A DNA stretch of 64,000 nt from Palsa-504 sp963795795 (GCA_963795795.1 CAWCJS010000016.1:124001-188000); one strand, 5' to 3'; positions 43,117 through 51,606 are shown, numbered from the stretch's first letter. Numbers and translations: made by a program. Notes: generated from the sequence alone by a model not told the origin.

Positions 43117-43943
43117 CACAGCTCCTTGATCACGACGAGGGGGGCGGCTTCGGCGTAGCTGACGACCGGGCCGTCGCGGCACAGCAGCAGCGGGCCGAGC
43201 TGGCAGTGACCGCACAGCGCCGCCCCGCACCGCATGTTCCGCTCCAGCGAGACCCGGATATCCGCGGCCGGGACGCCGCAGCGCACCAGCATGTCCGCGG
43301 ACAGCCGCATCATGATCTCCGGGCCGCATACGAACGCCGCCGTGTCCGCTGGGTCGGCGATGGCGTGCTCGATCAGGCTCGTCACCAGGCCGACGTGCCC
43401 GTCCCAGCCGGCCCGGTCGTGGTCGACGGTCACCTGGACGTCGGCGCCGCGCCTGCGCCAGGTCTCCAGCTCCCGAGTGAAGATCATGTCTTCGGGCGAC
43501 CGCGCGCCGACCAGCAGCACCACCCGGTCGTACCTGGCCCGCTGGTCCAGCGCGGCCAGCACCACCGGGCGCAGCGGCGCCAGGCCGATGCCGCCCGCCA
43601 CGATCAGCACGTCCCGGCCGTCGGCGATGCTCAGCCTCCAGTCGGTGCCGAACGGGCCGCGGACCCCGATGGTGTCGCCGGGAGCCGCAGCGCACAGCGC
43701 CCGGGTCACCGCCCCGACGGCGCGGATCGTCTGCACGAGTACCTCGCCACCGTGGAAGCCGCTGACCGAGACCGGGACCTCGCCCACGCCGAAGGAGTAC
43801 AGCATGGTGAACTGGCCGGGACGGGGCAGCTCGATGGGGTGCCCGGCCGGGCGGAGCATCAGCGTCACCGTGTCGGAGGTCTCGGCGTGGCGACTTGTCA
43901 CCACATAAGGGACCGGCCGCATCGGAGCTGGGGCCGCCGTCAT
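43116..43943 (-). CDS. Hydrogenase gamma subunit (FAD/NAD(P)-binding)
   Basis: 275 residues. It is a ferredoxin-reductase-type protein: FAD domain with RPGQFTMLYSFGVGEVPVSVS, NAD domain with RDVLIVAGGIGLAPLRPVVLAAL and CGPEIMMR, and a C-terminal 2Fe-2S site (SLERNMRCGAALCGHCQLGPLLLC). This is the HyhG/sulfhydrogenase gamma pattern. It links the hydrogenase electron chain to NAD(P). Its stop overlaps the small-subunit ATG by one base. Confidence 0.85.
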   Translation of the reverse strand: MTAAPAPMRPVPYVVTSRHAETSDTVTLMLRPAGHPIELPRPGQFTMLYSFGVGEVPVSVSGFHGGEVLVQTIRAVGAVTRALCAAAPGDTIGVRGPFGTDWRLSIADGRDVLIVAGGIGLAPLRPVVLAALDQRARYDRVVLLVGARSPEDMIFTRELETWRRRGADVQVTVDHDRAGWDGHVGLVTSLIEHAIADPADTAAFVCGPEIMMRLSADMLVRCGVPAADIRVSLERNMRCGAALCGHCQLGPLLLCRDGPVVSYAEAAPLVVIKEL

Positions 43944-45136
43944 GACTCCTCCCCGGGGGCGTCACGCTGATCTCTTTCCGCGCGCAGCGCCCGCACTTCC
44001 TCGGTCAGGTCGATGCCGGCCGGGCACCACACGATGCACCGGCCGCAGCCGACGCAGCCGGACGAGCCGAACTGGTCGTGCCAGGTGCCGAGCTTGTGGG
44101 TCAGCCACTGCCGGTACCGGCTCTTGGCCGATTTCCGGACGCCGCCGCCGTGCAGGTAAGAGAAGTCCAGGTCGAAGCAGGAATCCCACCGTTCCCAGCG
44201 CTCGGCGACCTCGCCGGTCAGGTCGGTGGTGTCCTCGATGGCGGTGCAGAAGCAGGTCGGGCAGGCCATGGTGCAGTTTCCGCAGGTCAGGCACCGCGCG
44301 GCCACGTCGTCCCAGCGGGCGGCCTGATGGCTGTCCGCCATCAGCTCCCGCAGGTCGCCCATCTCCATCTGGCGGCCCATCCGGCCTGCCGCCTCCTCCA
44401 CAGCCGACCGCGCCGCCCGCACGACGCTCTCGTCGGCGGGCTCGCTCGGTACCTGCTCCAGGATGCCGGCGCCGCGCGACGAACCGACCTCGACCAGGAA
44501 GCGGTGGGCGCCTTCGTCCAACCTCTCGGTGAGGGCCAGGTCATAACCCTGGTCGGCGCCGGGCCCGGTGCCCATGGACGCGCAGAAGCAGGTCTCGCCC
44601 GGTTCGGTGCAGTTCACTGCGACGATGAACAGCCGGGCGCGGTGCGCCGCGTACCGCGAGCCCGGCTGGCTTAGTACCCGGTCCTGGATCGTGATCGCAC
44701 GCAGGTCACACGGCCGGACGCCGAGGAAGGCATACCGCGGCGGTTCGTCCTCATCGGCCTCGTCGGCCAACTCGAAGCCGCCGTCAGGGGTGCGCGCCGC
44801 CGACCATAGCCGTTCCCGCGGCGGGTGCAGGAACCGCTTCCAGCTCTGCGGTCCGGCCGAGTGACCGAAGGCGGCCTCGTCGTCACGGCGCCGAAGCTGG
44901 TAGCCGCCGGGCTCCAGCCGGACCCCCCAGCCAAACGGCAGCTCCGCGGCAGACGACAGCTCCCGCAGCACGATCGCGCCGTCCTGGACGGCTGGGCCGA
45001 TCACGCGGTATCCCTCGGCCACGAGAACCCGGTACAGATCGCCGAGCCCGTCGACCGCGATCACGCGGGGGGCGGAACTACTACCGGTCTCGGGAGACAT
45101 AACCACCGTCCGTTCGGCATCAATGCCTTTCACCAC
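43940..45136 (-). CDS. Hydrogenase beta subunit (4Fe-4S dicluster, HyhB-like)
   Basis: 398 residues. It shows RYAFLGVRPCDLRAITIQDRVL and NCTEPGETCFCASMGTGP, typical of HyhB/anaerobic sulfite reductase A. Two 4Fe-4S motifs follow: CLTCGNCTMACPTCFC and SSGCVGCGRCIVWCPAGID. It transfers electrons between the FeS small subunit and gamma. Starts at 45136 (GTG) or 45101 (ATG) are both possible. It heads a beta-gamma-small operon with no large subunit after it. Confidence 0.85.
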   Translation of the reverse strand: MVKGIDAERTVVMSPETGSSSAPRVIAVDGLGDLYRVLVAEGYRVIGPAVQDGAIVLRELSSAAELPFGWGVRLEPGGYQLRRRDDEAAFGHSAGPQSWKRFLHPPRERLWSAARTPDGGFELADEADEDEPPRYAFLGVRPCDLRAITIQDRVLSQPGSRYAAHRARLFIVAVNCTEPGETCFCASMGTGPGADQGYDLALTERLDEGAHRFLVEVGSSRGAGILEQVPSEPADESVVRAARSAVEEAAGRMGRQMEMGDLRELMADSHQAARWDDVAARCLTCGNCTMACPTCFCTAIEDTTDLTGEVAERWERWDSCFDLDFSYLHGGGVRKSAKSRYRQWLTHKLGTWHDQFGSSGCVGCGRCIVWCPAGIDLTEEVRALRAERDQRDAPGEES

Positions 45137-45189
45137 CTAGCGTCGGTCAGCGTGGCCGCCTGCGGTCATGGGCGTTGGTTCTTGATTGG

Positions 45190-45204
45190 CGGGCCCTTCG
45201 TCCC
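45190..45204. promoter_or_regulatory. DosR-like box
   Basis: The reverse strand reads GGGACGAAGGGCCCG. It is in the divergent gap between the hydrogenase operon (54 bp away) and the MMPL relic (37 bp away). Confidence 0.55.
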
Positions 45205-45240
45205 TTGTGCGCGCGCTGCGCCCGGCAGAGCGTGGCGACA

Positions 45241-45740
45241 TGACTAGCGCACGACACCTGACCGGGGCCGCCGGCCGGTGGAGCGCGACCCACCCGTGGA
45301 CGGCGATCCTCGCCTGGCTCGGCTGTGTCGTGATTCTGCTGCTGACCGGGCGCCTGGCCGGAACCATCCAGCTGCCCTCCGCCGAGGAGGGGTCGGGACA
45401 GACCGCGCAGGCGCAGCAGATGATGGACCGGAATTTCCCCTGCGCGCCAACGATGAGGTGCTGTTCTCCAGCGGCAGCCTCCAGGTCACCGCGCCCGTCT
45501 ACCAGGCGGCGATCCGGGGCGTCCTGACCAGGATCGAGGCCACCGGGCGGGTGGCCCAGATCCGGTCGCCGCTCGAGGAGGCCAACGCCAACCAGATCTC
45601 CGCCGACCGGCACGCCGCACTGCTGGAGTTCCAGCTCACCGGCAATGTCAACGACGACGCCACCCGGCGTCGCGCCGTCGGCGGGCAGGACCATCGCCGG
45701 GACCAACGGCACTGGCGACGCCAGCGCCCCGGTTACAGCC
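45241..45740 (+). pseudogene. N-terminal relic of an MMPL-family transporter
   Basis: The frame starts AAGRWSATHPWTAILAWLGCVV and QLPSAEEGSGQTAQAQQMMDRNFP, the usual first helix and loop of MMPL/RND lipid exporters. It then shifts frame to RANDEVLFSSGSLQVTAPVYQ and LLEFQLTGNVNDDAT. The remaining ~600 residues are absent, and the DUF1707 gene follows directly. Confidence 0.55.
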
Positions 45741-45760
45741 TCCCAGTAGAGGTGGTGCAG

Positions 45761-46294
45761 ATGAATGACCACGACACCGGGCTCGTCAGCGATAACCGGG
45801 CCGCGCCGCCCGCGAGCGGTGGCGAACGGGGGAGGATGCGGGCCTGCGATGCGGACCGCGACCGGGTGGTGGAACTCCTCAACACGGCCTACAGCGAAGG
45901 CCGGCTGTCCAGGGACGAATACGACGGCCGCCTGGAAAACGCCTTCTCCGCGCGGACCTACGCCGACCTGGACCAGATCGCAGCCGACCTGCCAGCCGAC
46001 CGGCCTGCCGCGCCGACGGCCGAGGTGAGCCCGGTGGCCAGGATCAACGGGCTCGCGATAGCCAGTCTCGCCTGCGGGCTCGCGCAGTTCATGTTCGGGC
46101 CGCTGGCCACGATCCCCGCCATCGTGTTCGGCCACATGGCCAGGCACCAGATCAAGCGCACCGGCGAACAGGGAGCTGGCCTGGCGCTCGCGGGCCTGGT
46201 ACTCGGCTGGGTGGCCGTGATCCTGGGCATTGTCGCTATCGTCGTCGGCCTGGCCGTAGCCGCCGGGATGCACGGCACCATGCCGATGCACTGA
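45761..46294 (+). CDS. DUF1707-DUF4190 membrane protein
   Basis: 177 residues from the ATG at 45761 behind AGAGGTGG. A DUF1707 domain (MRACDADRDRVVELLNTAYSEG, DEYDGRLENAFSARTYADLD) is followed by a DUF4190-type two-helix membrane region (NGLAIASLACGLAQFMFGPLA, GHMARHQIKRTGEQGAGLALAG, ILGIVAIVVGLAVAA). It is common in actinomycetes; function unknown. Confidence 0.75.
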   Translation: MNDHDTGLVSDNRAAPPASGGERGRMRACDADRDRVVELLNTAYSEGRLSRDEYDGRLENAFSARTYADLDQIAADLPADRPAAPTAEVSPVARINGLAIASLACGLAQFMFGPLATIPAIVFGHMARHQIKRTGEQGAGLALAGLVLGWVAVILGIVAIVVGLAVAAGMHGTMPMH

Positions 46295-46350
46295 GCAGCC
46301 AGGCCCGGCGAGCGCCACGCCGGTTAGCCGCGACGGACGGCGGCGCGGAC

Positions 46351-46599
46351 TCACGCGGCGGCACGCTGAGGCTCGCCGCGCATGACCAGCACCGGGCAGT
46401 GCGCGTGATGCACGCAGTACTGGCCGACCGAGCCGAGCAGCGCATCGGCGAACGCTCCGTGGCCGCGGCTGCCGACGACGAGCAGGTCCGCTCCGGCCGC
46501 GGCCTTCAGCAGAACCTCGGCCGGGTGGCCGTTGATGACCCGGGCGGTGACCCGCTGACGATCGGCCGGACCGACTTCCTCGCTGATCGCTGCGTCCAA
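46351..46599 (-). pseudogene. Universal stress protein, N-terminal half missing
   Basis: 82 codons give only the second half of a UspA domain: AAISEEVGPADRQRVTARVING, then AGADLLVVGSRGHGAFADALLGSVGQ and YCVHHAHCPVLVM. The ATP-binding G-2x-G-9x-G(S/T) end is present. The first ~60 residues (VGVDGS...) are absent. A TTG at 46599 could start a short protein, but a relic is more likely. Confidence 0.6.
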
Positions 46600-46626
46600 A
46601 GCCCGTAGGACGATCCGCGCCCCGAC

Positions 46627-46663
46627 GGGACCTGAGTCATGGCCAGGGCCGGCCTTCGGCCCT
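46627..46663. promoter_or_regulatory. DosR-like half-box pair
   Basis: GGGACCTGAGTCATG is followed by CCGGCCTTCGGCCCT. Each has one good half-site. They lie between the USP relic and the 37-residue membrane protein. Confidence 0.35.
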
Positions 46664-46757
46664 ACCGGATCGCGCGGACGGAGGCAATTCTGGTCTGGTT
46701 TCGAGATTCACGTCCGGACGCGGATGCTGCGCCCGGAGCTGGAGGAAGGCTAGAAAA

Positions 46758-46871
46758 ATGAGGCACATCGCGGGAACGGCACTGGCCGTCGGATGCGTGG
46801 CCCTGGTGGGCGCAGCCCTGCTCGCCGGCCTGGATGACATCCGCAGGTTCCACCGTATGCGCAGCATGTAA
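46758..46871 (+). CDS. 37-residue single-helix membrane protein (DUF6893-like)
   Basis: ATG behind GGAGGAAGG. The product reads RHIAGTALAVGCVALVGAAL, then LAGLDDIRRFHRMRSM: one membrane helix and a basic D-I-R-R-[FY] end. Such tiny helix-plus-DIRRY-type proteins are common in actinomycetes. The family name is suggested, not proven. Function unknown. Confidence 0.55.
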   Translation: MRHIAGTALAVGCVALVGAALLAGLDDIRRFHRMRSM

Positions 46872-46902
46872 TGCGCGTGATCGGCCGACGGGAAGATCTG
46901 GG

Positions 46903-47205
46903 GTGACGCCGGTCGACGGCGCTGCTGCGCGTCCGGACCGCGCGAGCGACCGATCGCGCCTGGCGGCATCCAGGACGAGCGCAGAGCTGCGGTGCTGGCT
47001 GCCGGAATCTCGCCGGGTAGCTGGACCGAAGCAGCTGGCGCAGCGTCAGATCACCGGCTTCCTCCTGAACGGCCAGCTACTGTCCGGATTCTTCATCTGG
47101 CTGTCCAGCAGGTACCTGCGGTCAGCAGGCGACTTCTTCGCCGGCACGGTGCTGCTGTACGACCCGGACGGAGTTCTGCCATCGTTCCCGCCGGCCAAGG
47201 ACTGA
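46903..47205 (+). CDS. Hypothetical protein
   Basis: 100 residues from a GTG behind GGAAGATC. The first half is Arg/Ala-rich and low in complexity. The second half looks protein-like: GFLLNGQLLSGFFIWLSSRYL, FFAGTVLLYDPDGVLPSFPP. It could be the end of a longer gene whose start was lost. Not recognised. Confidence 0.3.
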   Translation: MTPVDGAAARPDRASDRSRLAASRTSAELRCWLPESRRVAGPKQLAQRQITGFLLNGQLLSGFFIWLSSRYLRSAGDFFAGTVLLYDPDGVLPSFPPAKD

Positions 47206-47233
47206 AGTACGGAACTGACCGGGCCAGGCGTGC

Positions 47234-47248
47234 GGGACTTAGGTCCCG
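47234..47248. promoter_or_regulatory. DosR-like box (near-perfect)
   Basis: GGGACTTAGGTCCCG, with half-sites GGGACT and GGTCCC, lies 95 bp before the alcohol dehydrogenase gene. It is among the closest to the mycobacterial consensus core. Confidence 0.7.
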
Positions 47249-47342
47249 GCGGGTCATGACCCGTATACCTAACGCCTCCCGCCGGGGGAGGCGGGTGGTC
47301 AGGGAGCGGCACGGTGCCGCGTAAAGCGTTGAAGGGAAACCC

Positions 47343-48353
47343 ATGAAGGCAGCAGTAGTGCGTGGCTTCGGCCAACCCCTGGTCATCGAGGACCGGCCGG
47401 TACCCGAGCCAGGTCCGGGCCAGGTCGTCATCCGGATGGAGGCATCCGGCCTGTGTCACACCGACATCCACGCCGCGAACGGCGACTGGCCGGTCAAGCC
47501 GACGGTCCCGTTCATCCCCGGGCATGAGGGCGTGGGCATCGTGACCGGGGTCGGCGAGGGAGTCAGCAGTCCGGTGGTCGGGCAGCGGGTCGCGGTGCCG
47601 TGGCTCGGCTACGCCTGCGGCACGTGCAAGTACTGCCTGACCGGCTGGGAGACGCTGTGCCTGGCACAGGAGAACACCGGCTACTCCGTCGACGGCTGCT
47701 ACGCCGAGTACTTCCTGGCCCCGGCGGCCTTCGCCACGCATGTTCCGGCCGGCCTCGACCCCCGCGAGGCGGCCCCGCTCACTTGCGCCGGGGTCACGAC
47801 CTACAAGGCCGTCAAGGTCGGCAACGTGCGCCCGGGCGACCTGGTCGTCATCTCCGGCGTGGGCGGGCTGGGGCACCTGGCGGTGCAGTACGCCAAGATC
47901 TTCGGCGGGACGGTCGCGGCGGTCGACATCACCGACGAGAAGCTCGAGCTGGCGGCCGAACTCGGCGCGGACATCGTCATCGACGCCCGGACGGAGGACC
48001 CGGCCGACGTGCTGCACAAGCACGGCGGTGCCGACGTCGCGATCGGCCTGGCCGTCGACGAACGCTCGTTCGCCACCGCCTACCGGGGCCTGCGCCGCGG
48101 CGGACGGCTCGTGCTGGTGGCCCTGCCCGCCTCCGGCACGCTGAGCATCCCGGTCTTCGATACCGTCCTGAACGGGACGTCGGTCATCGGTTCGATCGTC
48201 GGGACGCGGGCCGACCTGATGGAGGTCTTCGGGCTGCACGCCGCAGGCCGGACCAGGGTGATCTACGAGACCAGGCCGCTGGCCAGCGTCAACGACGCCA
48301 TCAGCGAGGTGCTGCACGGCAAGGCCAAGGCGCGGCTCGTCCTGGAGCCCTAG
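47343..48353 (+). CDS. adhP: Zinc-dependent alcohol dehydrogenase (AdhP-like)
   Basis: 336 residues. Catalytic zinc ligands are in EASGLCHTDIHAANGDWP and IPGHEGVGIV. The structural zinc cysteines are in YACGTCKYCLTGWETLC. The NAD fold is VVISGVGGLGHLAVQYAKI. Length and order match AdhP-type ethanol dehydrogenases. It can reduce acetaldehyde to ethanol and recycle NADH when respiration stops. Its box is one of the best in the window. Confidence 0.9.
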   Translation: MKAAVVRGFGQPLVIEDRPVPEPGPGQVVIRMEASGLCHTDIHAANGDWPVKPTVPFIPGHEGVGIVTGVGEGVSSPVVGQRVAVPWLGYACGTCKYCLTGWETLCLAQENTGYSVDGCYAEYFLAPAAFATHVPAGLDPREAAPLTCAGVTTYKAVKVGNVRPGDLVVISGVGGLGHLAVQYAKIFGGTVAAVDITDEKLELAAELGADIVIDARTEDPADVLHKHGGADVAIGLAVDERSFATAYRGLRRGGRLVLVALPASGTLSIPVFDTVLNGTSVIGSIVGTRADLMEVFGLHAAGRTRVIYETRPLASVNDAISEVLHGKAKARLVLEP

Positions 48354-48379
48354 CCGACCGGCCCCCGGCAGTAAGCAAA

Positions 48380-48420
48380 CGAAACTCCGCTTTCACCAAA
48401 CGGCAGGAAGCGGAGTTTCG
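48380..48420. terminator. Bidirectional stem-loop terminator
   Basis: CGAAACTCCGCTT and AAGCGGAGTTTCG form a perfect 13-bp stem with a 15-base loop, between the convergent adh and usp genes. Confidence 0.75.
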
Positions 48421-48431
48421 TCTCGGTGCGC

Positions 48432-48881
48432 TTAGCCTTCATGCTTGCCGCGCATGATGACGACCGGGCAGGGCGCGTGATGCACGCAGTACTGGCCGAC
48501 CGAGCCAAGCAGCGCCTCGGCCAGCCCGCCGTGACCCCGGGAGCCCACCACGAGCAAGTCGGCTCCCTCGGCCGCGGCAACCAGCACCTGCCCGGCCTGG
48601 CCTTCCACCACGCGCGGGCAAACCTGGACATCCGGGTCGATGGTGCACATCCCGGCTATCGCCTCGGATAGCACAGTGAAAGCGTCCTCCTGGTAGTCGG
48701 GCATGTCGGCAGTAGGCACCCAGCCGGTGCCCGCTGGGATATGCCAGGCGGTCACCGCCTCCACCACCGCTCCGGTCAGCTTCGCTTGCCGGATGGCCCA
48801 GCGCAGCGCGGCCCTGGACGACTCGAAACCATCCACGCCGACCACGATGCGCGGCCACTCCTCGTTTTGCCTGTTCTTCAT
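48432..48881 (-). CDS. Universal stress protein
   Basis: 149 residues from the ATG at 48881 behind GAGGAGG. It is a complete UspA fold: RIVVGVDGFESSRAALRWAI, then GADLLVVGSRGHGGLAEALLGSVGQ and YCVHHAPCPVVIM, with the ATP-binding glycine pattern. Its C-terminal half is very close to the truncated USP at 46.4 kb. USPs of this kind are prominent DosR targets in mycobacteria. Confidence 0.9.
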   Translation of the reverse strand: MKNRQNEEWPRIVVGVDGFESSRAALRWAIRQAKLTGAVVEAVTAWHIPAGTGWVPTADMPDYQEDAFTVLSEAIAGMCTIDPDVQVCPRVVEGQAGQVLVAAAEGADLLVVGSRGHGGLAEALLGSVGQYCVHHAPCPVVIMRGKHEG

Positions 48882-48892
48882 GGCGGACCTCC

Positions 48893-49665
48893 TCAGGGTC
48901 TGTCCTGGGCCAGCACTTTGCTGGCCCCGATGTCGTTGCGGACCGCGTGCGGGTCGAGGTACTGACCGCCCAGGGCATCCGGGCGCAGGTCGCGCCCGAG
49001 CTGGTAGACCAGCGGGATGCCGGTGGGGATCTCCAGCCCCGCAATCCGGTCGTCCGGGATGGACTTCGAGGTGCTTGACCAGCGCCCGCAGGGTGTTGTT
49101 GTGCGAGACGACGAGTACGCAGCCGCCGGCCCGCAGGTCCGGGACGATCACGTCGTACCAGTACGGCAGCAGCCGGGCGGTGACGTCCGCGAGGGATTCC
49201 GTGCGCGGCAGCACCTCGGGCGGCAGGCCCCGGTAGCGCGGATCGGCGGCGCTGCGACGGCATGGCCTCCGCATCGAGCGGCGGAGGCGGCACGTCGTAG
49301 GAGCGGCGCCAGAGCATGACCTGCTGCTCGCCGTACTGCCGGACCACCTCGGCCTTGTTCCTGCCCTGCAGCGCCCCGTAATGCCGGCCGTTGAGCCGCC
49401 AGGACCGGCGCACCGGGATCCAGTCGCGGTCCGCGGCCTCCAGCACGAGGTCGGTCGTGCGGATCGTGCGCCGCAGCAGGGACGTGTGCGCGAAGGCCGG
49501 GAGCACGCCGTGCTCGGCGAGCATCACCCCGGCGCGGGTCGCCTCCAGTGCTCCCTGCGCGGTCAGGTGGGCGTTCTCCCAGCCGGTGAACACCCCGGCG
49601 GCGTTCCACTCGCTCTGCCCGTGCCGCAGCAGGATCAGGCGATAAGGAAAGCCGTGCTCGTTCAC
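48893..49665 (-). pseudogene. gpmA: Phosphoglycerate mutase (2,3-BPG dependent) with two one-base insertions
   Basis: From the GTG at 49665 (overlapping the pgk stop) the frame reads RLILLRHGQSEWNAAGVFTGW, LLRRTIRTTDLVLEAAD, WRLNGRHYGALQGRNKAEVV and DVPPPPLDA. Near 49254 an extra C shifts it; the next frame reads DPRYRGLPPEVLPRTESLADV and CVLVVSHNNTLRALVKHLE. Near 49062 an extra base shifts it back, and the proper end (DLRPDALGGQYLDPH) stops at 48893. All catalytic motifs exist, but not in one frame. Confidence 0.8.
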
Positions 49666-50856
49666 GGCTCGTCCAGGACGACCAGGCCGGGCAGCGTCTT
49701 GCCCTGGATGAACTCCAGGCTGGCGCCGCCGCCGGTGGAGATATAGCCGAACGCGCTGTCGGCGAAGCCCAGAGCGCGGATGGCTGCACCGGTGTCGCCG
49801 CCGCCGATCACGGTGAACGCCTTGCTGGTCGGCCAGCGCCGAGGCGATGGCCCGGGTGCCATCGGCGTACGGGGCCAGCTCGAAGATCGCCCATCGGGCC
49901 GTTCCAGAAGACCGTCCCGGCGCCGCGGATGCTGGCGGTAAACAGCCTGGCTGTCTCCGGGCCGATGTCCAGGCCCATCTGGTCCGCTGGGATGGCGTCG
50001 GCTGCGGTGACCTCGTGCGGCGCGTCGAGCGGCTGGTTCGGCCGCCACCACGACGTCGGACGGCAGGATGATGGTCGATGCCCGCCCGGGCGGCCAGGTC
50101 CAGGGTGGCGCGAGCCAGGTCGACCTGGTCGGCTGCCAGCAGGGATGTCCCGACCTTGTAGCCCTGGGCGGCGAGGAAGGGGAAGGCCATGGCCCCGCCG
50201 ATGAGGATCCGGTCGGCCACGCCGATCAGGTCGCCGATCGCGCCGAACTTGTCCTCGACCTTCGCGCCGCCGAGCACGACCACGTAGGGCCGCCGGATGT
50301 CGGTGATCAGGCGGCGCAGTGCGGCGATCTCGGCCCGGACCAGGTAACCGGCGGCGTGCGGCAGGCGCAGGGCGATGTCGTAGACGCTGGCCTGCTTGCG
50401 GTGCACGACGCCGAACCCGTCCGAGACGTATAGGTCGGCCAGTGCGGCGAGCTCGGCGGCGAACAGGCCCCGCTGCGTGTCGTCCTTGCTGGTCTCCCTC
50501 GCGTCAAACCGCAGGTTCTCCAGCATGACCACGCCGCCGGGACGCAGGGAAGCGACCGCGGCCTGCGCGGACGGGCCAGTGACGTCCGCCGCGAGCGTCA
50601 CCGGGCGGCCGAGCAGCTCGCTGAGGCGGGCCGCGACCGGCGCGAGTGAGTACTTCGGGTCGGGCTGGCCCGCCGGGCGGCCGAGATGAGCGCAGACGAT
50701 CACCTTGGCGTCACGGTCCTGTAGGGCGGTCAGGGTCGGCAGCGCCGCCCGGATCCGGCCGTCGTCCGTGACCTGGCCGTCGTCGAGGGGAACGTTGAGG
50801 TCATCGCGCACCAGGACCCGCTGGCCTGCCACCGCGAAGTCATCGATGGTCTTCAT
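49662..50856 (-). pseudogene. pgk: Phosphoglycerate kinase with about four one-base insertions
   Basis: The N-terminal domain is intact: RVLVRDDLNVPLDDG, CAHLGRPAGQPDPKYSLAPVA, VVMLENLRFDARE, VVLGGAKVEDKFGAIGDLIG. From about residue 255 the frame is broken by extra bases near 50083, 50036, 49890 and 49830. Across frames the C-terminal domain is still readable: GPMGIFELAPYADGTRAIA, KAFTVIGGGDTGAAI, GYISTGGGASLEFIQGKTLPG. Protein similarity is kept on both sides of each shift, so the damage is either recent or due to sequencing error. Start ATG 50856 behind AAAGGAG. Confidence 0.8.
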
Positions 50857-50948
50857 CACGAGAGCTCCTTTGACCCGATGCTGAAAAGGGCTCCGGGTGG
50901 TGTCCCGGACTCCAGTTCCCAGCCTGGCGTCGCCGTGGCCCGGCGGTC

Positions 50949-50963
50949 AGAGCCCTTAGCCCG
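50949..50963. promoter_or_regulatory. Weak DosR-like box
   Basis: The reverse strand reads CGGGCTAAGGGCTCT. It lies about 93 bp before pgk. Confidence 0.35.
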
Positions 50964-50972
50964 CGGTGTCAG

Positions 50973-50987
50973 GGGACCTTTGTCAGT
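50973..50987. promoter_or_regulatory. DosR-like box
   Basis: GGGACCTTTGTCAGT lies 117 bp before pgk and overlaps the end of the cNMP-binding gene. Confidence 0.4.
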
Positions 50988-51456
50988 GCACGGCCGAGGA
51001 GTGGCCGGAACGAGCGATCAGCCTGATCCGGGTCGCCTGCAACCGCTTGGCCAGGACCCGCGTGATGCGCTGGTTGAACTCGTAGCCCAGTTCGGGGTGA
51101 GCGGCGCAGCGTTCCCGTACGAGTGGCGCGTCGAACTCGAAGGCTTCCACCGCGGTGGCCGCGACGGCGCCGAACGCCCACGTGTACGGCGGGAATAGCC
51201 ACGACCAGCCGAGCAGTTCGCCCATGCCGATGGTCTCGATGACCACCGGACCCTCGCCTGGGACATGCAGATCCAGCGAGACATGACCGGACTGGATCAG
51301 CCAGAACCGGGTGGCGTTGCCGCCGTCCTCGAAGAGCCGGTACCTGGCCGGGAACTTGACGTCACGGGCAGCCTCGGCGAGGACACTCACCTGGTCGCGG
51401 GACATGCCCCGCAGGAACGGATGGGCGGCCAGAGCCGCCGCGCTGACCTCGGTCAT
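50983..51456 (-). CDS. Cyclic-nucleotide-binding domain protein without HTH
   Basis: 157 residues. It is a single cNMP-binding domain: HPFLRGMSRDQVSVLAEAARDV, ARYRLFEDGGNATRFWLIQSG, GPVVIETIGMGELLGWSWLFPP. It ends with the C-helix (FNQRITRVLAKRLQATRIRL) and has no DNA-binding domain. Such short proteins are usually sensors acting through partners. It lies between pgk and a box-bearing promoter and reads in the same direction as pgk, so it may be cotranscribed. Confidence 0.8.
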   Translation of the reverse strand: MTEVSAAALAAHPFLRGMSRDQVSVLAEAARDVKFPARYRLFEDGGNATRFWLIQSGHVSLDLHVPGEGPVVIETIGMGELLGWSWLFPPYTWAFGAVAATAVEAFEFDAPLVRERCAAHPELGYEFNQRITRVLAKRLQATRIRLIARSGHSSAVH

Positions 51457-51523
51457 GGGACATCACCGCCCAGCGTTTGTCTCTCAGTGTATTCGACCCT
51501 TACCGCACGGTGCTCTCCCCGCC

Positions 51524-51538
51524 AGGGCCTTAGGTCAC
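51524..51538. promoter_or_regulatory. DosR-like box
   Basis: The reverse strand reads GTGACCTAAGGCCCT. It lies 68 bp before the cNMP-binding gene. Confidence 0.5.
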
Positions 51539-51591
51539 GTGCCGCCGGGACCATGGCTACGGCGCGAGGCGGTGGAAGGGGGGCGGACTAG

Positions 51592-51606
51592 TGGACCAAC
51601 GTCCCG
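51592..51606. promoter_or_regulatory. DosR-like box
   Basis: TGGACCAACGTCCCG lies 77 bp before the HTH-flavin gene. Confidence 0.45.

Noticed and set aside
48439..50859. Single 806-codon frame covering pgk and gpmA, which could be taken for a fusion enzyme
   Set aside because: It joins true Pgk and GpmA segments through out-of-frame nonsense. The stop and start of the real genes overlap at 49662-49665.
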